From contig NZ_JANYGH010000034.1 in assembly GCF_025362475.1 (NCBI RefSeq), forward strand, positions 46,287 through 110,286: a DNA stretch of 64,000 nt, written 5' to 3'. Below, piece after piece: positions 1 through 7,885 of this stretch; position 1 is the first letter of the stretch; each line of letters begins with the position of its first letter. The notes below the pieces were generated by a model, which was not told the DNA's origin, made no database searches, and was given only the letters and a program-made list of their open reading frames with translations. The DNA comes from Mucilaginibacter sp. Lineage in GTDB: Bacteria > Bacteroidota > Bacteroidia > Sphingobacteriales > Sphingobacteriaceae. A program made the translations under genes and the position numbers.

Positions 1-423
1 GGTGGCTATAAAGCCCTGTGGTTTTACGTTTTCGCTGCCTTCTTCTTCGCCCTCTATTTTATGGTGAATTTCGGCGGTGCTTTTATAGATCAGGAACAAA
101 CCACCGACAATCAGAATAAGGTCGCGGCCGGAAATGGCCAGTTTTTCTACCCAACCGGCATCGGTAATACTTAACAAGTGGCTCAGGTTAAACAATGGCG
201 CGGTAAGCGTCATCACCCAGCTAATGGAAAGTAAGAGCAATATCCGGGTAATCATGGCCATACCTAAACCTACCCGGCGGCCTTTAGCCTGCTGCTTTGC
301 GGGCAATTTATCTGATAGGATAGATATGAAAACAATATTATCAATCCCTAAAACAATTTCTAAAAGGGTTAGCGTAACTAATGATATCCATGATTCGGCC
401 TGGGTAAATATCTCTAAATCCAT
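1..423 (-). CDS. TerC family integral membrane protein (3' end outside window)
   Basis: Reading the minus strand from an ATG at 423 gives 141 codons with no stop before the window edge, so the gene is cut by the window and is not shown to be broken. The start MDLEIFTQAESWISLVTLT leads into the TerC hallmark EIVLGIDNIVFISIL (GIDN at residues 26-29), followed by hydrophobic segments near residues 53-70 and 100-115. TerC proteins are multi-pass inner-membrane proteins linked to tellurite resistance or metal-ion (manganese) export at the translocon; which of these applies here cannot be told. A -7 box lies 20 bases upstream. The family call is firm, the function is not. Confidence 0.85.
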   Translation of the reverse strand, partial: MDLEIFTQAESWISLVTLTLLEIVLGIDNIVFISILSDKLPAKQQAKGRRVGLGMAMITRILLLLSISWVMTLTAPLFNLSHLLSITDAGWVEKLAISGRDLILIVGGLFLIYKSTAEIHHKIEGEEEGSENVKPQGFIAT

Positions 424-442
424 AGGTGTGATGTGTTAAGCC

Positions 443-450
443 CAAAAATA
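443..450 (-). promoter_or_regulatory. Candidate -7 box (TATTTTTG) for the TerC gene
   Basis: The minus strand reads TATTTTTG, a full match to the Bacteroidota -7 consensus TAnnTTTG, 20 bases before the ATG. No clear -33 TTTG is visible. It lies beside the preceding gene's terminator. Confidence 0.4.
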
Positions 451-452
451 AC

Positions 453-478
453 AAAACCCCTGCCGTTTAGGGCAGAGG
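453..478 (-). terminator. Rho-independent terminator after the DUF4097-like gene
   Basis: On the minus strand an 8-bp stem (CCTCTGCC paired with GGCAGGGG, one mismatch) has a short loop and is followed by a T-rich tail. It lies 27 bases past the stop codon at 505 and probably closes the sigma/anti-sigma/DUF4097 operon. Confidence 0.6.
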
Positions 479-504
479 CTTGCGTAAAAGGGTAAATTTA
501 TTGA

Positions 505-1959
505 TTAATCAAAGTTTACACTTCCAAAGGTGGAGTTGATGGTAATGGTTTTATCGGTACCGCCTTTACCAAAATGACCTTTATAATTTTTGGTCGGGTT
601 AAATCCGCGTTCGCCGTCGGCAGGAGTTTTACTGGTCAAACTTACATCGCGGTTGCCATAGTTAAAGCTGCCATAACGCACAGTTACATCAAAATCGGCA
701 GTCTGGTCATCGCCCAGGCCAAGCTTGATGCTTGAATAGCTTGATTTAACAGACAGATCTTTCAGGTTTTTATCAACACCCTCAATACTTATACCGCCCC
801 CAAATTTAACATTGATGTTACCCGATGTTTTTATGCGGCCAATTTTTGCCGAACTGTAACTCAGGTTTGCATTAAGCCTGTCGCAATCACCAAGGCTTAG
901 GCTGCCATAGGCAACATCAAGGTCGCTGCCATTTAAGTTCCCGATGGTGGCATTGCCATATTTTACCTTGATCTGGTTACCGGGGTTACTCAGCGTTTTA
1001 GCCACCAGGCTCCCGAAGGAGTTATTGATAATGAGCTTGCCGCTCAGATCGGGCAAATCTGTACTGCCATATTTATTGCTGATAGTTAGCGGACTTTTAG
1101 CCGGCATATACACCGTATAGTTCACTTCAATTGAACGTACCGAATTACGGCTCCCTTTAAAAAACGAGCCCCATGAACCATTGCTGTCCTCATCAGAGCT
1201 GATGGTGGTTTTAAAGTAAACCCCGTTGCCATCTTTACCATCTTTGATATTTACATCATCCAACAGTTTCTGTGCTTTATCGTCGTTGTTGGTGGTCACT
1301 TTTATCTGCACATCAACTTTTACCTCATTTTTGTTCCAGGTGTTTACGATTACCTTACCAAACTTATTGTCGATATTAATCACATCATTAGCATCAACAT
1401 TATAGCTTTTGCTATAGCTTTTGGTTTTTACTACTTCTTCAGCGCTTTGTTGCTGTTTGTCGTTATCGTCGTCGCTGCTATCATAGCTAAAGTTAAAGCT
1501 TTTATCAAAATCCTTAAATCCATAAGCAATCATGGGAGCTATATTGGTATCAAATTTATAGGCAAAGTTTAACATGCTATCGTTAAGCTTAAAGGCGAAA
1601 CCCTTTAAGGTATCCAGCTTGAAATTTTTATCGAGCCCTTTGAAGCTTTTGTTGAATTTCTTCATGTTCAGCTTCATGGTTTTGTTGAATTTTTGCTTGT
1701 TAAGCGCGCTCATTTTTATTTGCAAGTCCTTCATTTTTATTTGAAGGTCTTTCATTTTAAGCTGATAGTCTTTGGAGTCCATGTCGGCATCATCGCTATC
1801 ATCCTCATCATCGTCAGTCTGGGCAACTTTAGGCGCAGCAGCAGGTTTGGCCGGCCTTGCCGGTTTAGCGGGCTTTTTTTGCTGTGCAAAACTTCCTGTA
1901 CCAAGGGCCAATAAAATCATCAGCGCAAACAGGAAGGGATTAAATATTTTTGATTTCAT
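505..1959 (-). CDS. Secreted DUF4097-like repeat protein of the sigma-factor operon
   Basis: 484 residues. Residues 1-25 form a signal peptide ending GTGSFAQ. Then come an Ala/Pro/Lys-rich linker, an acidic run (DDDEDDSDDADMDSKD) near residue 50, and a Lys/Met-rich heptad-like repeat with LKMKDLQIKMKDLQIKM near 67-83, probably coiled coil. The C-terminal half from about 185 has short beta-rich repeats (NKFGKVIVNTWNKNEV, KYGSTDLPDLSG, SYSSIKLGL) like those of DUF4097/DUF2807 putative adhesins, which are predicted to fold as beta-helices outside the cytoplasm. It overlaps the 3' end of the anti-sigma-like gene by 20 bases, so the two are cotranscribed. The role is unknown; by position it is probably an envelope protein controlled by, or sensed by, the sigma system. 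Confidence 0.75.
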   Translation of the reverse strand: MKSKIFNPFLFALMILLALGTGSFAQQKKPAKPARPAKPAAAPKVAQTDDDEDDSDDADMDSKDYQLKMKDLQIKMKDLQIKMSALNKQKFNKTMKLNMKKFNKSFKGLDKNFKLDTLKGFAFKLNDSMLNFAYKFDTNIAPMIAYGFKDFDKSFNFSYDSSDDDNDKQQQSAEEVVKTKSYSKSYNVDANDVINIDNKFGKVIVNTWNKNEVKVDVQIKVTTNNDDKAQKLLDDVNIKDGKDGNGVYFKTTISSDEDSNGSWGSFFKGSRNSVRSIEVNYTVYMPAKSPLTISNKYGSTDLPDLSGKLIINNSFGSLVAKTLSNPGNQIKVKYGNATIGNLNGSDLDVAYGSLSLGDCDRLNANLSYSSAKIGRIKTSGNINVKFGGGISIEGVDKNLKDLSVKSSYSSIKLGLGDDQTADFDVTVRYGSFNYGNRDVSLTSKTPADGERGFNPTKNYKGHFGKGGTDKTITINSTFGSVNFD

Positions 1960-2506
1960 CTTTTTGATCTTTATTAGTTTCGTTAAACTGCTCTATTACA
2001 TTTAATTGCTGACTAAGCACCTCGGTTTGTATTTGCAAGTTCCGGATCATTGCACGTAAAACACGTTCCTGGTTAGGGCTGGTGGCTAAATCATTATTTA
2101 GTTTTTTATAAGTAGAGTCCATTTTGGCAATCTCGGCAGTAAACTCCTTAAACAGTTGCGGATCGCCTTTTGAGGCAGCCTTTAACTCGGTAAGCTGAGT
2201 TTCAACCAATGATGCATAGTGTACTTGTTGTTTGGCATACTCAGGGTTAATAGCAGCCAGGTCAACGTTTTTTGGGCCTTTTTGGCTTTGGATATACACC
2301 CCGAAACCTATGCCCATCACCACGATGATGGATGCGGCCACCTTTAGCACAAAAGCGAGCGAAAAGGTTTTGGCTTCGCGCTTTTTTGGCTCCGCCTCCA
2401 GCACGTTTAAACGCGCCTCTATTTTACCCCACAGATCTGCCGATGGCTCGATCTCGTCAAAATCGTCCTGATTCTCTTTCATGAAATCTTCAAATCGCTT
2501 GCTCAT
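1940..2506 (-). CDS. Single-pass membrane anti-sigma-like protein
   Basis: 188 residues. A cytoplasmic N-terminus opens MSKRFEDFMKENQDDFDEI and includes PSADLWGKIEARLN, a pattern common in Bacteroidota proteins encoded directly after ECF sigma genes. One membrane helix lies at about 49-71 (VLKVAASIIVVMGIGFGVYI), and a long helical, Gln/Glu/Lys-rich periplasmic part follows. Its ATG overlaps the sigma gene stop by 4 bases (ATGA), which implies translational coupling. No zinc-binding HxxxCxxC motif is present, so it is not a ZAS-type anti-sigma factor. The anti-sigma role is inferred from operon order and topology only. Confidence 0.7.
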   Translation of the reverse strand: MSKRFEDFMKENQDDFDEIEPSADLWGKIEARLNVLEAEPKKREAKTFSLAFVLKVAASIIVVMGIGFGVYIQSQKGPKNVDLAAINPEYAKQQVHYASLVETQLTELKAASKGDPQLFKEFTAEIAKMDSTYKKLNNDLATSPNQERVLRAMIRNLQIQTEVLSQQLNVIEQFNETNKDQKDEIKNI

Positions 2507-3063
2507 ATCACTTTTCCCTTTCTGCTTAAAATTTCCATTAGTTTTCTTTTAGCTCTCAAGAACTGGGTTCTTGAGGTGTTTTCTGATATATTTAAAATTT
2601 GCCCTATTTCTTCGTGGTCGTAACCTTCCAATAAGTAGAGCGATATTACAACCCGGTAACCATCCGGTAATTGTTTCATAGCTTCTTTTACCATTGTTAC
2701 CTGGTATTGTATTTCATCATCATCGGCAGGTTCCTCATCGGGGATATCCTCCAAATGATTCCCATCCAGTTCTATCAGTTCCATCTTGCGTTTGCGCAAC
2801 TGATTTATTGAACGGTTTACCACTATTTGCTTAAGCCATAAGCCAAACGTGGTTTCCTGCCTAAAATCTTTCAGCTTATTAAATGCATCCAGGAAAGCTT
2901 CCTGTAAAACATCCTCAGCCTCGGCAATATCGCCCACTATTCTAAAGGCGACGTTCAACATCGCTTTAGAATATAGACGGTAAAGTTCATAGCAGGCTTT
3001 TTTACTTCCCTGCTTGCACTCAACCACCAGGCTGTAATGTTTATCTATGAATATTGCTTCCAA
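2503..3063 (-). CDS. ECF-type RNA polymerase sigma factor
   Basis: 186 residues. Region 2 is clear (ELYRLYSKAMLNVAFRIVG, then AEAEDVLQEAFLDAFNKL) and binds the core polymerase and the -10 element. Region 4 has a helix-turn-helix (YLLEGYDHEEIGQILNIS, then RTQFLRAKRKLMEIL) for the -35 element. An acidic linker (DGNHLEDIPDEEPADDDE) separates them. No in-frame ATG exists near the 5' end; translation most likely starts at TTG (3063), because a stop lies a few codons upstream and later starts would cut into region 2. First gene of a three-gene operon with the anti-sigma-like and DUF4097-like genes. The sigma role is certain; the stimulus is unknown. Confidence 0.9.
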   Translation of the reverse strand: MEAIFIDKHYSLVVECKQGSKKACYELYRLYSKAMLNVAFRIVGDIAEAEDVLQEAFLDAFNKLKDFRQETTFGLWLKQIVVNRSINQLRKRKMELIELDGNHLEDIPDEEPADDDEIQYQVTMVKEAMKQLPDGYRVVISLYLLEGYDHEEIGQILNISENTSRTQFLRAKRKLMEILSRKGKVI

Positions 3064-3140
3064 ATCTGTTAAGCTTCAGTATAATAGACGCAGGCTATTT
3101 TACAACGTTGCACGGGAAGAGAAAATAATTTTATTAAAAC

Positions 3141-3233
3141 TTTGTCATGCTGAGGTACGAAGCATCTATTTTACGCCATGCATCCGTTTAAGCATAGTTT
3201 GCGAATAGATGCTTCGTACCTCAGCATGACAAA
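3141..3233. repeat. Inverted-repeat element with perfect 30-bp arms (GTCATGCTGA family)
   Basis: Arms at 3141-3170 and 3204-3233 are exact reverse complements (TTTGTCATGCTGAGGTACGA is the outer 20 bases), with a 33-bp centre. It lies between the NadR-like gene stop and the sigma gene start. It belongs with the elements at 3878, 14086, 19503 and 44516. No gene inside and no obvious target duplication. Confidence 0.85.
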
Positions 3234-3242
3234 TTGGGATTA

Positions 3243-3764
3243 TCATTTCAAAAACTCATCTACCGCCTTCACCGCGTTCTGATACCTGTCATCACCCGTG
3301 CCTGAGATCAGCACATATCTTGCGTTCAGGGCATCCAACTCTTTATACCAAACATCCATAAAATGTTCGCGCATGGTGGGGAAGTTGCGCAAGGGATCAT
3401 CTTGCCAGGGCAGATCGATATTGAGGAGGAGGTAGAGATCATAAGGGTGTTTGGGCAATTCATCCAATACCTCCTGCGGCGATTCGCCAAACATTTCGTC
3501 GCTCCAAATTTTTACTGTGATAAAAGTAGTATCACAGATCAATATTTTATTGGCCCGGGGCAGCAGTGCATCCTCCAGTTCCAACTGACCATAAAACATA
3601 TTAATTTCATCCTGCCAGGTACAGGGATCTGTAAGCTTTTCGCAATAACCACGTGCATACTCGGGCACAGCAATGGTATGGTAATGCGCCGCCAAATAAT
3701 CAGACATGGTTGATTTACCTGTTGATTCGGGACCTACTACTGCTATTTTGAGGATGTTGTTCAT
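3243..3764 (-). CDS. NadR/Ttd14-type AAA ATPase (probable nicotinamide riboside kinase-like protein)
   Basis: 173 residues. A P-loop VVGPESTGKSTMSDYLA (Walker A at residues 11-19) is followed by VPEYARGYCEKL and a Walker-B-like ICDTTFITVKIWSDEMFG, as in the AAA_28/NadR kinase domain, which phosphorylates nicotinamide riboside in NAD salvage. Only the kinase domain is present: the nucleotidyltransferase and HTH domains of full NadR are absent, although standalone forms are common in Bacteroidota. It is flanked on both sides by inverted repeats and has no evident operon partner. The fold is firm; the substrate is inferred from the family. Confidence 0.75.
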   Translation of the reverse strand: MNNILKIAVVGPESTGKSTMSDYLAAHYHTIAVPEYARGYCEKLTDPCTWQDEINMFYGQLELEDALLPRANKILICDTTFITVKIWSDEMFGESPQEVLDELPKHPYDLYLLLNIDLPWQDDPLRNFPTMREHFMDVWYKELDALNARYVLISGTGDDRYQNAVKAVDEFLK

Positions 3765-3791
3765 GGAGATGAGTGCACTTGTCTACTAATT

Positions 3792-4043
3792 GACTCACCC
3801 GGTCGTTGCTACGCTTGACCACCCTCTCTTCACCTTCGGTGGAAAGAGGGAATTTCTTTTCTTTTTGCCCCCCTGTTTTGTCATCCTGAGGAACGAAGGA
3901 TCTATTGGCAAACTATGCCTGTGGGACATGCATGTCGTAAAATAGATGCTTCACTCCGTTCAGCATGACAAAGGATTTTTAAAGCCCTCTTTCCGCCGAA
4001 GGCGAAGAGAGGGTCGACAAGCGCAGCGATGTCGGGGTGAGTC
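3792..4043. repeat. Nested double inverted repeat
   Basis: Outer arms at 3792-3850 and 3985-4043 are about 59 bp and mostly complementary (outer ends GACTCACCC and GGGTGAGTC-like; inner ends GAAAGAGGG and CCCTCTTTC). Inside sits a second inverted repeat, about 3878-3906 against 3941-3972, with GTCATCCTGA-type arms. It looks like one repeat inserted into another. It fills the gap between the M28 gene stop and the NadR-like gene start; both genes are minus-strand. Confidence 0.8.
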
Positions 4044-4071
4044 GACTCCAACATGCTGCAAATTAACATTT

Positions 4072-5370
4072 CTATCTTTCCAGTTTAGGCACCCTTGTAG
4101 GGGTATCTGTACCGGCAACTATACTGCGCGAGCTTAATGCTATAGCCCTTATGGTTGATGTAATATTGTTTACATCCAATGAGCTAAACTCATCTTTTAC
4201 GGTATGGTAAAGCTTATCAATATCTATCTGATCTGTTGATATGGTATGTGCGGGTACACCCACTTCGGCCAATGAGGCGTTATCGCTGCGATAAAACAGG
4301 TCTTGTTCAGGGTATGGATCCGGGTAAAACTTAAAGGTGGTTTTTTCCAGGTTTTTTTGCAGGATCTTGCCAAAATCAGACCGTTCATAGCCGGTAATGA
4401 ATGCCGAGTTTGTACCAAATTTTGAAGCCTTGCCTATCATTTCGATGTTAAACATCGCCGTCACCTTATCAGGCGCAACCTGGGTAGCAAAGTACTGTGA
4501 ACCGTATTCGCCAATCTCTTCGGCAGTAAAGGCCACAAAAATAAGTGTGCGAGCATTATTGTTTAGCTTTTTGTAGTATTTGGCTAAGGTTAAAACCGCT
4601 GTTGTACCCGATGCATCATCATCGGCACCGTTAGCGATACTATCGCCTTCCATCGGTTTTAAAATACCCAGGTGGTCATAATGGCCCGAGAATACTACAA
4701 ACTCTTCGGGTTTGGTTTTGCCGGGAATCATACCCGCCACATTAAACAGAGGTAGTTCTTCGGTTTTGCTTTCGTAGCTTACATCAAAGGCGGTTACCGC
4801 ATCCAACCTGCCCAATACAAATACAACTGGAGTTGCTGTTTTACCCTTGAAGCTCATGCTACCCCTGTTGTTAAAACTCCACACACGGCTAAACAGGTCT
4901 TTAAATTTAGGATCAACCAGTACCAGTGTCTTTTTACCACTTTTGGTGATAGCGCCATATTCCTGCCTGAAATTTTTATCAGCCGTTACTTGTACCACCT
5001 GCACATCGGCGTTGGTAGCCCAGCTAAATGATTCGCCTCCTGTTGTAAAAGCGCTGTCGGCTGGTATGCTTTTGCCATTAATGCTCACAGTTAGCTTAAC
5101 CGGCTTGGTACGCACCATAGTAAAATTCTGCCTAAAACTGCTATTACCTGTTAATGGTACCAAACCGGCCTTGGTATATTCGCCCTCAATAAATTTGGCA
5201 GCTTTTTCAATACCGGGGGTAAAGGTAGCCCTGCCCTGCATATCATCTGCCGAAAGTGTTTTAATGATGCGGGCTACATCATCCTGGTTGATTAGTTTAT
5301 TTACGTCCTGTGCAAAGCCGCAGGTTGATACAGCTAATAAAGCCGCTGCTAATAAGGTTTTTTTCATCAT
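4072..5370 (-). CDS. Secreted M28 family zinc metallopeptidase
   Basis: About 432 residues from the ATG at 5370. An upstream GTG at 5394 is in frame, but only the later Met gives a clean signal peptide (MMKKTLLAAALLAVSTCGFAQ). M28 metal ligands are visible: FSGHYDHLGI (His near 230), NGADDDASGTTAVLTLA (Asp near 250), FVAFTAEEIGEYGSQYF (Glu pair near 284) and MFNIEMIGK. The family holds dizinc aminopeptidases and carboxypeptidases; this is probably a periplasmic or outer-membrane-associated aminopeptidase. The start codon overlaps the M61 gene stop (TAATG), so the two form an operon with coupled translation, pointing to joint peptide breakdown. Confidence 0.9.
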   Translation of the reverse strand: MMKKTLLAAALLAVSTCGFAQDVNKLINQDDVARIIKTLSADDMQGRATFTPGIEKAAKFIEGEYTKAGLVPLTGNSSFRQNFTMVRTKPVKLTVSINGKSIPADSAFTTGGESFSWATNADVQVVQVTADKNFRQEYGAITKSGKKTLVLVDPKFKDLFSRVWSFNNRGSMSFKGKTATPVVFVLGRLDAVTAFDVSYESKTEELPLFNVAGMIPGKTKPEEFVVFSGHYDHLGILKPMEGDSIANGADDDASGTTAVLTLAKYYKKLNNNARTLIFVAFTAEEIGEYGSQYFATQVAPDKVTAMFNIEMIGKASKFGTNSAFITGYERSDFGKILQKNLEKTTFKFYPDPYPEQDLFYRSDNASLAEVGVPAHTISTDQIDIDKLYHTVKDEFSSLDVNNITSTIRAIALSSRSIVAGTDTPTRVPKLER

Positions 5371-7244
5371 TATTTGACTTTTGATTGTAACCAATTGTTA
5401 CGGAAGGTTTCCTGTTCTTTAGATAGTTGTTTACCTGCTTTTTCGAAAGTAAGTACTTCAAAATTAGGATTTTCTTCCAGTACGATGGTAGTTTCGTGAT
5501 TACCGGTACGGTTTTTATAATTTACGGTAAGCTTATCTCCCGGTTTTTTCCCGTTTAGCTGATCGTCAAATCCTTTTTGATCTTTAATATCAACACCGTT
5601 AACTTTTAAAATAATGTCACCAGCATCAAGCCCTGCTTTGTAAACGGGCGAGCCTATGATTGTGCTTGATAATATAGGTAAACCATCAGCATTGGCGGCC
5701 CGTGGCTGACCAGCCCTTCCACGACCGGCAGTAGTTGCTAATGAGCCTGCCCATCCCTTCTCCGGGTCTATCCTGCGTAAAACCAAACCTGCTTTGGTTA
5801 ATAATTCGGCGTAATTATTTTTATCGATGCCTGTAATATACTTCTTAAAGAAATCGGCAGCGAATTTGGGGTTGTTGGTTGCTTTGGCTAAATCAGTCTG
5901 CAGATCAGGCACGGTATAAGGTTTCATAACTTTACCGCGGGTTAACCAAACCTGGCGCATATAATCATCAAGCGTCATATTAAAGTCGCTGCGCAAACGC
6001 AGATCAAGCGCAAGAGCTATGGCGCCGCCGTAAGTATAATAGCTTGTAAAATCGTTGGCATTGTTGTTTGGATCAATAGATACGCCAGCATCAGCAAATA
6101 CCGAGTAGCGGCTCATTTGCGTTGCCGGATATTTTGCCGCGGCAGGGGTGTTTAATATTTGGTTGACAAGGCCACCCAATGTTCCGCTATAATCATCAAG
6201 ATCAACAAAGCCCGAGCGCACCAGCAACAATTCGCCATAATATTGGGTAAAACCTTCGGCAAACCAAAGCTCACTGCTCATGTTGGCATGCTCAAAATTA
6301 AAAGGCTCCAGTGTTTTTGGGCGGATACGTTTCACATTCCAGCTGTGGAAGTATTCGTGTGCATACACACCTAACAATCTTTTCTCTAACCCTTCAACCT
6401 TTGGCGCGGGGATAGTGATACAGGTAGAATTACGGTGCTCCATACCATCGCCTGATGTAGTTGGATAAATATCGCTGATAAAGGTGTACTCGCCATAATC
6501 ATACGCAGGTAGTTCACCAAACACAGCTTTTTCTTCCAAAACCATTTTGGCAACCATTTTACCAAAATTATCAATCACCTGCTGACTATCGTCAGAGTGC
6601 ACGGTAAGGTTTATTTTCAGCTTTTTATTATCGGTGTTTACCACATCCCAGCTGGTTACTTTATGATCAGATAATTCGGTAGGGCAATCCATCATGTATT
6701 GCAGGTTGGGGGCACTGTACACGTTACTGCCTTCATGCTTGAGTTGGGTCGCAATGTGCCATCCATATTTTTCAAGATCATTAAACTGGAAGGTAAGCGG
6801 TCTTTTATCCTGCCCTACAACCCACATAAATGTGGCAGGCATGTTAAGGTGGGCGTGGCTGGGGTCAATGCTGGCATAGGTGCCATCTGTCCAGTTGCCA
6901 AACAGGGTATAGCTTACTTTTACAGTAGCGGGGTGTTCTTCTACCTGGTATAAATCGCCTTCCAGCTGTTTAAGCTCAAGCGCTTTTCCATTAACATCTG
7001 TTGCTGCTACGTTGTAAATATTTTTACCAAACTCATGCGTGGCATACCTGCCTGCTGATGAACGGCTCATACGCAACAACAATGGTCCTGTGGGCGCCTG
7101 CGGAATGGTTATGGATACCTCGGCCTCGTGGTGGGCCGCGTTAGGGAACGATATGGCGTAATAAATGGCTTTGGGGGCATCTTGCTGCGCTATCGCAACA
7201 GATGTAAATAAGGTAGCAAATGCGAGTAAAAATGATCTTTTCAT
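5370..7244 (-). CDS. Secreted M61 family metallopeptidase with PDZ domain
   Basis: 624 residues with signal peptide MKRSFLLAFATLFTSVAIA. The zinc motif HEYFH is at residues 296-300 and the third ligand lies in LWFAEGFTQYYG (Glu330). The preceding SGDGMEHRNST is also typical of M61 glycyl aminopeptidases. A PDZ domain follows near 510-590 (SPVYKAGLDAGDIILKVNG). The family removes N-terminal residues, often Gly or Ala, from peptides outside the cytoplasm. It is first in a two-gene operon with the M28 peptidase, whose ATG overlaps this stop codon. Confidence 0.9.
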   Translation of the reverse strand: MKRSFLLAFATLFTSVAIAQQDAPKAIYYAISFPNAAHHEAEVSITIPQAPTGPLLLRMSRSSAGRYATHEFGKNIYNVAATDVNGKALELKQLEGDLYQVEEHPATVKVSYTLFGNWTDGTYASIDPSHAHLNMPATFMWVVGQDKRPLTFQFNDLEKYGWHIATQLKHEGSNVYSAPNLQYMMDCPTELSDHKVTSWDVVNTDNKKLKINLTVHSDDSQQVIDNFGKMVAKMVLEEKAVFGELPAYDYGEYTFISDIYPTTSGDGMEHRNSTCITIPAPKVEGLEKRLLGVYAHEYFHSWNVKRIRPKTLEPFNFEHANMSSELWFAEGFTQYYGELLLVRSGFVDLDDYSGTLGGLVNQILNTPAAAKYPATQMSRYSVFADAGVSIDPNNNANDFTSYYTYGGAIALALDLRLRSDFNMTLDDYMRQVWLTRGKVMKPYTVPDLQTDLAKATNNPKFAADFFKKYITGIDKNNYAELLTKAGLVLRRIDPEKGWAGSLATTAGRGRAGQPRAANADGLPILSSTIIGSPVYKAGLDAGDIILKVNGVDIKDQKGFDDQLNGKKPGDKLTVNYKNRTGNHETTIVLEENPNFEVLTFEKAGKQLSKEQETFRNNWLQSKVK

Positions 7245-7539
7245 GTAATCCTGGTTATCAGCGCTGAAAATACAACTAATAGCGGAAATGTATTATATCA
7301 ATATTATTACATCGTGTAAAAAGTAATAAGGATAGAAGAGTGTTTTTGAGTGAGGATGAAGTGGCATGGCTAAGATTTGCCTGAAACTAATTGAGTTGTT
7401 AAACTATGCGGCGGACGAAACCACTATACATAAGAAGTTACAATTTATTAACGCCAGTTTAATTTTTGAACCTATATAAAAACGTCTTTCACAAAATACC
7501 GGGCTAATTATGCGTACCTTTAAAGAAATTCTTTAATCC
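7245..7539. other. Intergenic region between divergent genes
   Basis: AT-rich, with no ORF of note. It must hold promoters for the M61-M28 operon (minus) and the small gene at 7540 (plus). TACCTTTA at 7513-7520 resembles the -7 box with its last base changed. A weak stem, TTATTAC with GTAATAA, is near 7305-7330. Nothing else is seen. Confidence 0.4.
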
Positions 7540-7821
7540 ATGATCCTTTTTTCGCGAAGAAACCTACACTATACCGATTACAAATGGACAACCTATACCC
7601 CAACCGATCCACGCGTTAATGGTAAACCGGATGCAACTCCTTTTGCTAAGGACGAGGGTAATGAAATTGTTTATTTGATAAACAAACTGATGATATTATG
7701 GGATTACCGTTTTGCCAATACCGGCAATAAAATGGAAAAACTCATTCATGATAAACTGCCTGAAGAAGTTAGTACCCAGGAAGATGTACAGCAATGGCTG
7801 AAAGCCAATTTGAAGTTTTAA
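7540..7821 (+). CDS. Small conserved-looking hypothetical protein
   Basis: 93 residues, soluble, no signal peptide or membrane segment. It begins MILFSRRNLHYTDYKWTTY and ends TQEDVQQWLKANLKF. It is mixed in charge with several aromatic residues. I do not recognise the family. ATG start, ordinary codon use and no overlapping gene support a real gene. It stands alone between the divergent M61 gene and a convergent serine hydrolase. Confidence 0.6.
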   Translation: MILFSRRNLHYTDYKWTTYTPTDPRVNGKPDATPFAKDEGNEIVYLINKLMILWDYRFANTGNKMEKLIHDKLPEEVSTQEDVQQWLKANLKF

Positions 7822-7885
7822 GATTAGGTAAGTAGTTGATGGTTAGCATTAATTACTTACTGTTCTCTATTTGCCACTCACCAGC

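Noticed and set aside
134..439. 101-codon plus-strand ORF
   Set aside because: It is antisense to the clear TerC coding sequence and has no recognisable product.
3946..4137. Short plus-strand ORF with Arg-rich product
   Set aside because: It is made of the nested inverted repeat and the antisense of the M28 gene end; such ORFs come from repeats.
4847..5377. 176-codon plus-strand ORF
   Set aside because: Antisense to the M28 peptidase gene, whose metal-binding motifs prove the minus frame.
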